A DNA stretch of 64,000 nucleotides from Alistipes senegalensis JC50. GTDB lineage: Bacteria; Bacteroidota; Bacteroidia; Bacteroidales; Rikenellaceae. The notes under the pieces are model-generated. The model had not been told where the DNA came from. It was given only the letters and a program-made list of their open reading frames with translations, and made no database searches. Both the position numbers and the translations under genes were made by a program. Positions 16,029-24,249 of this stretch are shown one piece after another (positions within the stretch are counted from its first letter, which is position 1; the number at the start of each line of letters is the position of its first letter). Where the stretch lies: positions 558,001 through 622,000 of the forward strand of contig NZ_CP102252.1 of assembly GCF_025145645.1 (NCBI RefSeq), written 5' to 3'.

Positions 16029-18167
16029 ATGAGACCGAATTTTTCTGAATTGAAATACGAAGCGGGCGCACAGAAAAGCTGCTGCGCCTCGAAGGGCTGC
16101 GGCCAGGTAGAACCGTGGCTGACGGCCGAGGGAATTCCCGTCAAGGGCTCCTATACGGCCGAGGATCTCGAAGGCATGGAGCACCTGAACTATGCGGCGG
16201 GTATCGCCCCGTTCCTGCGCGGCCCCTATTCGACGATGTACGTGATGCGTCCGTGGACCATCCGCCAGTATGCCGGCTTCTCGACCGCCGAGGAGTCCAA
16301 TGCCTTCTACCGCCGCAACCTCGCGGCCGGACAGAAGGGTCTGTCGGTGGCCTTCGACCTCGCCACGCACCGCGGCTACGACGCCGACCACCCGCGCGTG
16401 GTGGGCGACGTGGGCAAGGCCGGCGTGTCGATCTGCTCGGTGGAGGACATGAAGGTCCTCTTCAACGGCATTCCCCTCGACAAGATGTCGGTGTCGATGA
16501 CCATGAACGGCGCCGTGCTGCCCGTGCTGGCCTTCTACATCGTAGCCGGTCTGGAGCAGGGCTGCACGCTCGACCAGCTGGCAGGTACGATCCAGAACGA
16601 CATCCTCAAGGAGTTCATGGTGCGCAACACCTATATCTATCCCCCCGAGTTCTCGATGCGCATCATCGCCGACATCTTCGAGTACACCTCGAAGAACATG
16701 CCCAAATTCAACTCGATCTCGATTTCGGGTTACCACATGCAGGAGGCGGGCGCCACGGCCGACATCGAGCTGGCCTACACGCTGGCCGACGGTCTGGAGT
16801 ACCTGCGTGCGGGTATCAACGCCGGCATGTCGGTGGATGCTTTCGCGCCGCGTCTGTCGTTCTTCTGGGCGATCGGCATGAACCACTTCATGGAGATCGC
16901 CAAGATGCGCGCCGCACGTATGCTGTGGGCCAAGATCGTGAAGCAGTTCGACCCCAAGAACCCCAAATCGCTGGCCCTGCGCACCCACTCGCAGACCTCG
17001 GGATGGTCGCTCACCGAGCAGGACCCGTTCAACAACGTGGCCCGCACGGCCATCGAGGCCATGGGCGCCGCCCTGGGACACACCCAGTCGCTGCACACCA
17101 ACGCGCTGGACGAGGCTATCGCCCTGCCGACGGACTTCTCGGCGCGTATTGCGCGTAACACGCAGATCTACATTCAGGAGGAGACCAACGTCTGCCGCGA
17201 GGTCGATCCGTGGGCAGGCTCCTACTACGTGGAGACGCTGACCAACGAGATCGCACACAAAGCCTGGGAGCGTATTCAGGAGGTCGAGAAGCTGGGCGGT
17301 ATGGCCAAGGCCATCGAGACCGGCATTCCGAAGATGCGTATCGAGGAGGCCGCGGCCCGCAAGCAGGCCCGCATCGACTCCGGCGAGGAGAAGATCATCG
17401 GCGTGAACGAATACCGTCTGGAAAAGGAGGCCCCGATCGACATCCTCGCCGTGGACAACACGGCCGTGCGCGAGAGCCAGATCAAGCGTCTGAAAGAGCT
17501 GCGCGCCAACCGCGACGAAGCAGCCGTGCAGAAGGCGCTGGCCGCCATCACCGAGTGCGTGAAGACCAAGCAGGGCAACCTGCTGGAACTGGCCGTCGAG
17601 GCCGCCAAGGTCCGCGCATCGCTGGGTGAGATCTCCGACGCCTGCGAGGTCGTCGTAGGCCGCTACAAAGCAGTTATCCGTTCCATTTCAGGTGTATATT
17701 CTTCAGAAGTGAAAAACGACAAATCCTTCGAGCGCGCCAAGGAGCTGTGCGCCGAATTCGCCAAGAAAGAGGGCCGTCAGCCGCGCGTCATGATCGCCAA
17801 GCTGGGTCAGGACGGACACGACCGCGGTGCCAAGGTGGTCGCCACGGGTTACGCCGACATCGGCTTCGACGTTGATATGGGCCCGCTGTTCCAGACCCCC
17901 GAGGAGGCCGCCAAGCAGGCCGTCGAGAACGACGTGCACGTGGTCGGCGTATCGTCGCTGGCCGCCGGTCACCTGACGCTCGTGCCGCAGATCATCGCCG
18001 AGCTGAAAAAGCTCGGCCGCGAGGACATCATCGTCATCGTGGGCGGCGTGATTCCCCATCAGGACTACGACGAGTTGTACCGCGACGGCGCCGCTGCCAT
18101 CTTCGGCCCCGGCACGCCGATCGCCACGGCAGCCATCAAGATCCTCGAAATCCTGCTCGCCGACTAA
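16029..18167 (+). CDS. mutB: Methylmalonyl-CoA mutase large (alpha) subunit
   Basis: The 712-residue catalytic subunit has an N-terminal substrate-binding TIM barrel (motifs RPWTIRQYAGFSTAEESN, FDLATHRGYD, SGYHMQEAGA) and a C-terminal B12-binding domain with DGHDRGAK, whose His597 is the lower axial cobalt ligand. The SSLAAGH and IVGGVIP loops that hold the cobalamin tail follow. With MutA it converts succinyl-CoA to methylmalonyl-CoA on the way to propionate. The frame is uninterrupted and full-length, and a strong terminator follows. Confidence 0.98.
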   Translation: MRPNFSELKYEAGAQKSCCASKGCGQVEPWLTAEGIPVKGSYTAEDLEGMEHLNYAAGIAPFLRGPYSTMYVMRPWTIRQYAGFSTAEESNAFYRRNLAAGQKGLSVAFDLATHRGYDADHPRVVGDVGKAGVSICSVEDMKVLFNGIPLDKMSVSMTMNGAVLPVLAFYIVAGLEQGCTLDQLAGTIQNDILKEFMVRNTYIYPPEFSMRIIADIFEYTSKNMPKFNSISISGYHMQEAGATADIELAYTLADGLEYLRAGINAGMSVDAFAPRLSFFWAIGMNHFMEIAKMRAARMLWAKIVKQFDPKNPKSLALRTHSQTSGWSLTEQDPFNNVARTAIEAMGAALGHTQSLHTNALDEAIALPTDFSARIARNTQIYIQEETNVCREVDPWAGSYYVETLTNEIAHKAWERIQEVEKLGGMAKAIETGIPKMRIEEAAARKQARIDSGEEKIIGVNEYRLEKEAPIDILAVDNTAVRESQIKRLKELRANRDEAAVQKALAAITECVKTKQGNLLELAVEAAKVRASLGEISDACEVVVGRYKAVIRSISGVYSSEVKNDKSFERAKELCAEFAKKEGRQPRVMIAKLGQDGHDRGAKVVATGYADIGFDVDMGPLFQTPEEAAKQAVENDVHVVGVSSLAAGHLTLVPQIIAELKKLGREDIIVIVGGVIPHQDYDELYRDGAAAIFGPGTPIATAAIKILEILLAD

Positions 18168-18185
18168 TCCCCGGCGACAAATCGG

Positions 18186-18215
18186 AAAAGCCTCTGCAAA
18201 TGCAGAGGCTTTTTT
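18186..18215 (+). terminator. mutB terminator
   Basis: AAAAGCCTCTGC and its complement form a perfect 12-bp stem over AAAT and run into six T's. Confidence 0.93.
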
Positions 18216-18249
18216 GTTCCAAAAAGACTCCGATCGGCGAAAAAATCCG

Positions 18250-18257
18250 TATATTTG
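18250..18257 (+). promoter_or_regulatory. Promoter -7 element of the small lipoprotein gene
   Basis: TATATTTG is a perfect match to the consensus, 34 bases before ATG 18292. No good -33 box is seen at the usual distance. Confidence 0.55.
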
Positions 18258-18291
18258 GCAAAACCTCACCCCTCTCTTAAAAATCATTCGC

Positions 18292-18639
18292 ATGAAAACA
18301 TTTTTGAAGATCGCTTTATGCCTGCTGCTGGCCGCAGGATTTGCCGCCTGCGAAAAAGACGAAACACCTACGACAGGACGAGTGAAAGTATCCTGCAAAA
18401 GTTCAGACGGGTTGAAATCCTTTATTATTTATACCGATGTAGAACCGCCAAAAAATATCATTTACACAAAAGAGAATCCCCAAGACAATTTTTCAGTGGA
18501 TTTCAATCCGGGAAACTACATTTATACATTCGTCAAATCCTCCGGCACCAGTTCCGGTCTGGAAATGTTCCAAATTCGGGCAGGGCGTACCACAAAAATC
18601 TCTTACAACAACGGATCTCCGACGATAGATTACGAATAA
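18292..18639 (+). CDS. Small lipoprotein of unknown function
   Basis: The 115-residue protein has a lipoprotein signal peptide (LLLAAGFAAC). The cysteine is followed by EKDE, resembling the acidic surface-export signal of Bacteroidota lipoproteins, so it may sit on the cell surface. The rest is a short beta-rich domain with no recognised motif. It has its own promoter and terminator. Codon use is clearly more AT-rich (many ATT, TTT, AAA) than in the flanking genes, hinting at an orphan or acquired gene. ATG 18292 is chosen because it starts the signal peptide and lies downstream of the promoter. Confidence 0.75.
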   Translation: MKTFLKIALCLLLAAGFAACEKDETPTTGRVKVSCKSSDGLKSFIIYTDVEPPKNIIYTKENPQDNFSVDFNPGNYIYTFVKSSGTSSGLEMFQIRAGRTTKISYNNGSPTIDYE

Positions 18640-18654
18640 TCTGTCCCGCAGACA

Positions 18655-18692
18655 AAAATCCCCGCAACCATCTTTCCGGTCGCGGGGATTTT
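18655..18692. terminator. Bidirectional terminator
   Basis: AAAATCCCCGC and GCGGGGATTTT form an 11-bp stem with A/T tails on both sides. It serves the lipoprotein gene (+) and the convergent alcohol dehydrogenase gene (-). Confidence 0.85.
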
Positions 18693-18711
18693 CTTATACA
18701 ACATAGCGCCG

Positions 18712-19854
18712 TCAGAGGCAGGCTTCGAGAATCCGCCGGGCCATGACGCCATCGACATTCCCCTCCTCGCCGTATTTCCAGCCCCCGGCGTTGAAGCGCC
18801 GTTCGATCTCGGCAACGGTCTCCTCGCCGATGCCCTCCTCCGAAAGCCGCGTCGAAAGCCCCAGCGAACGGAAAAACGCCTCGTTGGCCGCGATCGTACG
18901 GTCGATGCGCTCCTCCTCCGTGCCCCCGGCGATGCCCCAGATACGCTCGCCGTATTGCAGCAGCTTGCCGCGCTTCTGCTCCCGCAGGACGCGCAGCGTA
19001 CCGTTGATGACGATAGCCAGCGTCGCACCGTGCGTCAGCCCGTGCAATGCCGTGATTTCGTGACCGATCATGTGCGTCGCCCAGTCCTCCCGGACGCCCA
19101 TGCGGATCATATCGTTCAGCGCCAGCGTCGCCGAAAGCATATATTCCGACATCACGTCGTAATCGGGATTGTCGGAGAGCGCCTCGGGCGCGATCTCGAA
19201 GACGGTGTGCAGGATACCCTCGGCCCAGCGGTCCATCAGGCGCGACTGCCCGGGCGCGGTGAGGTACTGCTCCAGCACATGCACGAAGGTATCCGCAAGC
19301 CCGCAGGCGATCTGCCGCTTCGGAAGCGAATGGAGCACCCCGGGATCGAGGATCGAGAAGAGCGGGTAATCGCCCGAAAAGGGATATTTCTCCTTGGTTT
19401 CATAACGCGAGATCACAGCTCCGGAGTTCATCTCGGAGCCCGTCGCCGAGATGGTCAGCACCGTCGCCAGAGGCACACTCTTTTCGGCACGTCCCCGAAG
19501 CACGATCTCCCAGGCGTCGCCGTCGTAGAGCAGTCCCGCAGCAATGAGTTTCGTGCCGTCGATCACCGAACCGCCGCCCACGGCCAGCAGGAAATCGACT
19601 TTCCGCTCCTTGCCCAGCGCGATGGCCTTGCGCAGGGTCTCGACCGAGGGATTCGCCTCGATGCCCCAGAACTCGATGAAATCGCGTCCTTCGAGCGCCC
19701 GGACCACCTGGTCGTAGACGCCATTGCGTTTGACGCTGCCGCCGCCGAAAGTGACCATGATCCGCTTGTCGGCGGGAATGAGTTTCGGCAGGCGGGCGAT
19801 CTGCCCCTTGCCGAAAACCAGCTCGGTAGGATTGTGATAGATGAAATTGTTCAT
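18712..19854 (-). CDS. Iron-containing (group III) alcohol dehydrogenase, YqhD-like
   Basis: The 380-residue protein has the dinucleotide-binding GGGS loops (MVTFGGGSVKRNG, LLAVGGGSVIDGTK), the specificity stretch TISATGSEMNSGAV, and metal ligands in ADTFVHVLEQ (Asp, His) and HEITALHGLTHG (two His). The overall pattern resembles YqhD/BdhA enzymes, which reduce aldehydes with NADPH in the cytoplasm. An alternative upstream ATG would add nine residues, but ATG at 19854 starts the usual MNNFIYHNPTEL. It is a single-gene unit. Confidence 0.92.
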   Translation of the reverse strand: MNNFIYHNPTELVFGKGQIARLPKLIPADKRIMVTFGGGSVKRNGVYDQVVRALEGRDFIEFWGIEANPSVETLRKAIALGKERKVDFLLAVGGGSVIDGTKLIAAGLLYDGDAWEIVLRGRAEKSVPLATVLTISATGSEMNSGAVISRYETKEKYPFSGDYPLFSILDPGVLHSLPKRQIACGLADTFVHVLEQYLTAPGQSRLMDRWAEGILHTVFEIAPEALSDNPDYDVMSEYMLSATLALNDMIRMGVREDWATHMIGHEITALHGLTHGATLAIVINGTLRVLREQKRGKLLQYGERIWGIAGGTEEERIDRTIAANEAFFRSLGLSTRLSEEGIGEETVAEIERRFNAGGWKYGEEGNVDGVMARRILEACL

Positions 19855-19878
19855 GGCGAATATCTGTTTTATTCCATA

Positions 19879-19886
19879 CAAAGATA
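19879..19886 (-). promoter_or_regulatory. Promoter -7 element of the alcohol dehydrogenase gene
   Basis: Minus-strand TATCTTTG lies 24 bases before the start codon. A TTTCTG lies 21 bases upstream as a weak -33. Confidence 0.6.
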
Positions 19887-19934
19887 ATCAATAACCGGTT
19901 TCGGTTTCAGAAAAACAGGTTTCATTCCAACGAA

Positions 19935-19981
19935 GTTCGCCCCGGATGGGATATACCGGCGTATTCCCATTCGGGGCGAAC
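19935..19981 (-). terminator. Strong hairpin after ppiD, without T-run
   Basis: GTTCGCCCCG/CGGGGCGAAC plus ATGGGA/TCCCAT form a 17-bp stem with one G-T pair. There is no proper T-run on either strand, so termination is not assured. Confidence 0.45.
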
Positions 19982-20016
19982 AAGGGGCAGAGCGAAGGCC
20001 CTGCAAAATCGGAAAT

Positions 20017-22050
20017 TTAGAAATAACGGCCGCGCAGGTCCTGAATCTTGGCCATCTGCTGAATGGCCGGGATCGAGAACTGCTGGGCCATACCCTCGGC
20101 CATAGCCTGCGCACGGACCTTTTCGCCCTCGGAATTCTGCTTGTCGGCGGTCTGAACGTCCTCCACTTCGAAGACATAGACGCCCGACATGCCCTTCACG
20201 GGAGCGGAGAGCGCACCCTTCTCAGCCGATGCGATGGCACCGACCAGACGGGGTTCGACACCCACGCCGTTCACATAGAACGACCCGAAAGTCACATCGG
20301 AGAACTCCTCCACCTCCGACCCGAGGCTGGCGGCCTGCTCGGCGAGCGTTGCGCCCGAAAGTTCCTTGACGATATAGTCGTATTTCTTGTCGCGGAGCAC
20401 CTGCGAGCGAACCTGCGCCGAAACTTTCTCCAGCGAAGCGTACTCGTTGTCGTCGATCTCGGTCACCATCGCAATCACATAGTCCTTGCCCACGTTGAAG
20501 ATGTCCGAAACGTCGCCCTTCTCCGCACCGTAAGCCCAGCGGGCCACCTCGCGCGAATCGTCCAGACCGCGGACCGTACGGTCCCCCTGTGCGATACCAG
20601 CCACACGGGGCGTCACGGCAGCAGCCGAAGCGGCGTCGGCAAAGGCGCCCGTCGAACCGCCCTTGGCGGCCACCATGAAGGAGCCGGCCTGGTTGTGCAC
20701 ATCGCGGCGCGTAGCGGCCGAAGCCTCCACGGGATAGGTGATCGAGGCGATCTGAATGTGCTTCGAGGGTTTGTCGGCACGGTACACCTGCATGAGCTGG
20801 ATGGCGTCGCCTGCGGAGATCTTCACGATGTCGCCCTTCTTGGCGTCGGCAAGCGCTGCGGCGAACTCACCCGAGAAAGCCGAGAAAGGCATCACGCCCA
20901 CCTCGCCGCCATTGGCAGCCGTAGCGTCGTAAACCGAGTAGTTGCGGGCGGTCTGTGCGAAATCGGCGCCGTTGCGCAGCGTCGTCAGCAGGCTGTCGGC
21001 CAGCGCCTCCTGCGTATAGGGCAGCACGATGTGACGAATGCCCACCGAGTCGGGAGCCATCTTCGAATCGAGAACACGGGCCATCGTCCACTCGTTGTTT
21101 TTCAGCACGGGACCGTACATCTCGCCGGCCATCAGCGCCTTGGCCTCCTCGTCGGGAAGCTGTGCGGCCGAAACGAAGCTGTCGGCGATCTTGCCGTTGC
21201 GGTTGCCGCGCACGAAGCTCTTCACCTCGCCGGCGGCAGCGAACTCGCGGCCCACCTCGGCGACGCTCTTTTCGAGCGCCAGCAGGTCGTCGTCCGTGGG
21301 AGCCACCTCGAACACGACATAGGAGATCGTGCGCGACGGGCTCTGCTTGAACATATCCTTGTGGCTGTTGTAATAGGCTTTCAGGTCGCTCGACGACACT
21401 TTGAAGAGCGAATCGGGAACGGCCGAATATTTCTTGCCGGCCCATTTGCCTGCGAAGGTGTTGTTGGCGGCCTTGACACCCTCGGCGACCTCCAGCGAGT
21501 TGACGTAGACGCCGCCCTTCACCAGACCGAGGTATTTCTGCACTTCACGTTCCAGACGGGCCTGTTCGTTGATCTGCGCCCAGGCGTCTGCGGCCTGGGG
21601 ATTGGTCTCGGCATGCGCGAGGAACTGGCTGACGGCCGCCACGTCGTAGTGACCCGTGCGGGGATCTGCGAAAGCATTGTAGAAAGCCTGCGAGGACGTC
21701 TGTCCGCTGACCATCGCCAGACGCTCGGGCTCCGTGACGCGGAGCCCCATCCGGTCGAAACCGGGCGTCATCACGTACTTGGCGATCAGCGTCTGCCAGA
21801 CGGCGTTGGCCAGCATGGCCGACTGCTGCTCGTCGTTCTCCTGCACGTTGTTCTGCTGCTTGATCTGCTCGTACTGGTCGTAGTATTCCGAATAGTTGAT
21901 CTTCTTGCCGTCGATCACGCCGACACGGGGATCGTTGCCCGAAAAGCCCATTTCGGTCTTCAGAGAGAGGATGAATGCCAAGAGGGCCAGTGCGATAATG
22001 ATCGAAAGCACGATGCCGAACTTGGTTCGTAAGGTGTTTAGACTTGCCAT
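20017..22050 (-). CDS. ppiD: PpiD/SurA-type periplasmic peptidyl-prolyl isomerase
   Basis: The 677-residue protein has an N-terminal membrane anchor (about 12-31), a long SurA_N-like helical chaperone region, and a parvulin-type PPIC domain (around 340-440, including VGIRHIVLPY). Further chaperone-like sequence extends to the C-terminus. PpiD proteins are anchored in the inner membrane and help fold proteins leaving the Sec translocon. It has its own TACCTTTG promoter and follows the terminator of the lptC-CNNM operon. Confidence 0.9.
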   Translation of the reverse strand: MASLNTLRTKFGIVLSIIIALALLAFILSLKTEMGFSGNDPRVGVIDGKKINYSEYYDQYEQIKQQNNVQENDEQQSAMLANAVWQTLIAKYVMTPGFDRMGLRVTEPERLAMVSGQTSSQAFYNAFADPRTGHYDVAAVSQFLAHAETNPQAADAWAQINEQARLEREVQKYLGLVKGGVYVNSLEVAEGVKAANNTFAGKWAGKKYSAVPDSLFKVSSSDLKAYYNSHKDMFKQSPSRTISYVVFEVAPTDDDLLALEKSVAEVGREFAAAGEVKSFVRGNRNGKIADSFVSAAQLPDEEAKALMAGEMYGPVLKNNEWTMARVLDSKMAPDSVGIRHIVLPYTQEALADSLLTTLRNGADFAQTARNYSVYDATAANGGEVGVMPFSAFSGEFAAALADAKKGDIVKISAGDAIQLMQVYRADKPSKHIQIASITYPVEASAATRRDVHNQAGSFMVAAKGGSTGAFADAASAAAVTPRVAGIAQGDRTVRGLDDSREVARWAYGAEKGDVSDIFNVGKDYVIAMVTEIDDNEYASLEKVSAQVRSQVLRDKKYDYIVKELSGATLAEQAASLGSEVEEFSDVTFGSFYVNGVGVEPRLVGAIASAEKGALSAPVKGMSGVYVFEVEDVQTADKQNSEGEKVRAQAMAEGMAQQFSIPAIQQMAKIQDLRGRYF

Positions 22051-22088
22051 ATAAATTGTTAATTATTCGTTTGTTTCGAATTATCAGC

Positions 22089-22096
22089 CAAAGGTA
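22089..22096 (-). promoter_or_regulatory. ppiD promoter -7 element
   Basis: Minus-strand TACCTTTG lies 38 bases before the ppiD ATG, in a very AT-rich stretch. Confidence 0.65.
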
Positions 22097-22124
22097 GTAA
22101 AATTATTGTAAAAATAACAGAATA

Positions 22125-22156
22125 ATAATAAAAAATACTCACGGCGTGCCGCCGTG
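22125..22156 (-). terminator. Terminator of the rng-to-CNNM operon
   Basis: CACGGCG and CGCCGTG pair over three bases, and the minus strand continues AGTATTTTTTATT. A second GC-rich hairpin (TCCCCGCC/GGCGGGGA, 22182-22199) lies between it and the gene. Confidence 0.75.
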
Positions 22157-22241
22157 TTTACACATCTGACCCACCCCCAAATCCCCGCCCCGGCGGGGAC
22201 TTTCAGCGTGGAGCCCGGAATGCCCCGAGGTCCGGCTGCCG

Positions 22242-23504
22242 CTATAATTTTTTCACCCGCGCCAGTTCGATGCGCGAGCGCGTCGTGCGGAGAATCCGGA
22301 GTTGCAGGCCGTCGATGAAAATCGTCTCCCCGGCGGTGGGGATGCCTTCGTAGTTGAAGATGATCAGCCCGGCCAGCGTATCGTACTCCTTGCTCTCCTC
22401 GATTCCCAGGTTGTATTTCTCGTTGAGATACTTCACCTCCAGACGGCACGAAAGCACATATTCGTCGGGCCCGACCTGTTTTTCCGTAAGGTCCGGAATG
22501 TCGTGTTCGTCCTCGATCTCGCCGAATATCTGCTCCAGCACGTCCTCCAGCGAGATGACGCCCGCCGTACCGCCGAACTCGTCGATCACGACGGCGATGT
22601 TCGAGCGGTGCTTGATGAAATTTTCGAGCATCGATTGCAGAGGCATGGTCTCGGGCACGAAGTTGACCTCCATCATCACGTCGGCGATCTGCGCCGGGCG
22701 CGTGAAAAGGCTCTTCGAATTGACATAACCGATGATGTTGTCAACCGACTTGCGCCAGACGAAGATGCGCGAATATTTCGAATCGACGAACCGTGCCGTC
22801 AACTGTTCGATCGTGGTGTCGTCAACGTCCACCGACTCGATGTCCACGCGCGGGACCATGCAGTCCCTCACCCGCAGGTCGGCGAAATCCAGCGCGTTCT
22901 GGAACAGTTTCAGTTCGTTGTCGGGCTCGGAGTGCGGCTCCGAATTGTTCGTGTCGAGCAGCGCCGCAAGGTCCTCGCGGTCGAAACTCGGCGTGATGTC
23001 CTTCTCCTCGACGCGGCGCCCCATCAGGCGCAGGATGCCGTGCGAAAGCAGCGTCGTGAAACGCGCGACCGGGTAAAGCAGGATGTAGAAAAAGTAGATC
23101 ACCGGCGCCAGCGCCCGGTAATAGAAGTTGGGGTTGTTGCGGAAGACCGATTTGGGCAGAAACTCGGCGCAGAAGATGATGATGACGGTCGATATGGCGG
23201 TATCCGCCACCACCGAACCGCTCTGCGCGAGCCGGTCCCAGCCCAGGGCGCCGTAAAGGGTGCGCAGAAGCAGCGACATTGCGAGCGAATAGACGACCAG
23301 CGCGATGTTGTTGCCCACGAGGATCGTGGTGATGTACTGTCCCGGATGGCGGGCGAAAACTGCGGCGATCCGGTCGAACAGGCGGCTCTGCTTGCGGTCG
23401 ATCTCCAGCTTGAGGCGGTTCTTGCTCGTAAAGGCAATCTCCATCCCCGAGAAAAAGGCCGACAGCAGGAGCATCACGACGATCAGGATGACAGTGGATA
23501 GCAT
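22242..23504 (-). CDS. CNNM/CorC-HlyC family membrane protein with CBS pair (GldE-like)
   Basis: The 420-residue protein has an N-terminal DUF21 domain with about four membrane helices (LIVVMLLLSAFFSGMEIAFTS at the start), a CBS domain pair (around 200-320, with VPRVDIESV and VVIDEFGGTAGVISLEDVLEQIFGE elements), and a C-terminal CorC_HlyC domain. The family is linked to magnesium/cobalt efflux; in gliding Bacteroidota the homologue GldE supports GldD. Transport is inferred, not shown. ATG 23504 was chosen over an upstream extension because it starts the first helix and lies 10 bases after lptC. Confidence 0.88.
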   Translation of the reverse strand: MLSTVILIVVMLLLSAFFSGMEIAFTSKNRLKLEIDRKQSRLFDRIAAVFARHPGQYITTILVGNNIALVVYSLAMSLLLRTLYGALGWDRLAQSGSVVADTAISTVIIIFCAEFLPKSVFRNNPNFYYRALAPVIYFFYILLYPVARFTTLLSHGILRLMGRRVEEKDITPSFDREDLAALLDTNNSEPHSEPDNELKLFQNALDFADLRVRDCMVPRVDIESVDVDDTTIEQLTARFVDSKYSRIFVWRKSVDNIIGYVNSKSLFTRPAQIADVMMEVNFVPETMPLQSMLENFIKHRSNIAVVIDEFGGTAGVISLEDVLEQIFGEIEDEHDIPDLTEKQVGPDEYVLSCRLEVKYLNEKYNLGIEESKEYDTLAGLIIFNYEGIPTAGETIFIDGLQLRILRTTRSRIELARVKKL

Positions 23505-23514
23505 CGTTTCTGAT

Positions 23515-24228
23515 TTAGGGTTTTCCGGACCGCCCGTTCTCCGGAAGCGGTTCCTTGCGAGGTTTCGGCAGGGAGTCCGCGGGCAGGGGTTCACGCCGTT
23601 CCCGCTCCCCCGCCGGCCGCGCGGCCGCGGAATCCGTCGCCGCGGAATCGGCGCGCTGCTTCATTTCGACCTCCATGCGGCCCTTCATCCGGCGGAAACG
23701 CCAGTCCTTGAACTCCTCGTCCGACTCGAAGCCTTCGCCGATAAAGACATCGCGGCCGTTGTTCTGCACGATCTTCGAATCGACGTTCGAATAGATCTTC
23801 TTGGTCCGCGAGTTCCAGAACAGCTGCTGGGTATAGAGGGTCTTGCCGTCGGATTTCTCGACCACGACATTTCCCTTGGCCTCCCACAGTTCGCGGTTGA
23901 CGTAATAAATGGCGTAATTGGCCGTCAGCACGGCATCGACCTCCGACAGCGAATCGTTCTGGTAGGTGGTGATCTTCACCCCCTTGCGGAATTCACGATA
24001 GGGTTCTCGGGCCTGCGAATAGCCTTCGAGCAACGGCGTGACGAAATGGTACGAACGCCGTCCGTTCTGCGACATGACCACCGAGAGATTCTCGCTGTAT
24101 TCGGTCATCATCGTCTCCCCGGAACCCGAAGCGCCCTCGCCCTGCCGCTCCCCGCACGAGAATAGCAAGATAGCACTCCCCGCTGCGGAGAGTGCTACCC
24201 TGAGATATCTTGCAGTGCGTTTTCCCAT
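23515..24228 (-). CDS. lptC: LPS export protein LptC (lipoprotein form)
   Basis: The 237-residue protein carries a lipoprotein signal (AILLFSC) and an OstA/LptC-like beta-jellyroll: repeated short strands such as VDAVLTANYAIYYVNREL, LWEAKGNVVVEK and KIYSNVDSKIVQ. LptC passes LPS from the LptB2FG transporter to LptA. A proline- and charge-rich tail of about 45 residues follows the fold. It sits in the operon between a TPR gene (21 bases) and the CNNM gene (10 bases), as in other Bacteroidales. Confidence 0.88.
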   Translation of the reverse strand: MGKRTARYLRVALSAAGSAILLFSCGERQGEGASGSGETMMTEYSENLSVVMSQNGRRSYHFVTPLLEGYSQAREPYREFRKGVKITTYQNDSLSEVDAVLTANYAIYYVNRELWEAKGNVVVEKSDGKTLYTQQLFWNSRTKKIYSNVDSKIVQNNGRDVFIGEGFESDEEFKDWRFRRMKGRMEVEMKQRADSAATDSAAARPAGERERREPLPADSLPKPRKEPLPENGRSGKP

Positions 24229-24249
24229 CGGAAACCCGTCGGAAAGATT

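Noticed and set aside
18186..18215. Small RNA or attachment site at the perfect hairpin after mutB
   Set aside because: Position, loop and T-run are fully explained by an intrinsic terminator.
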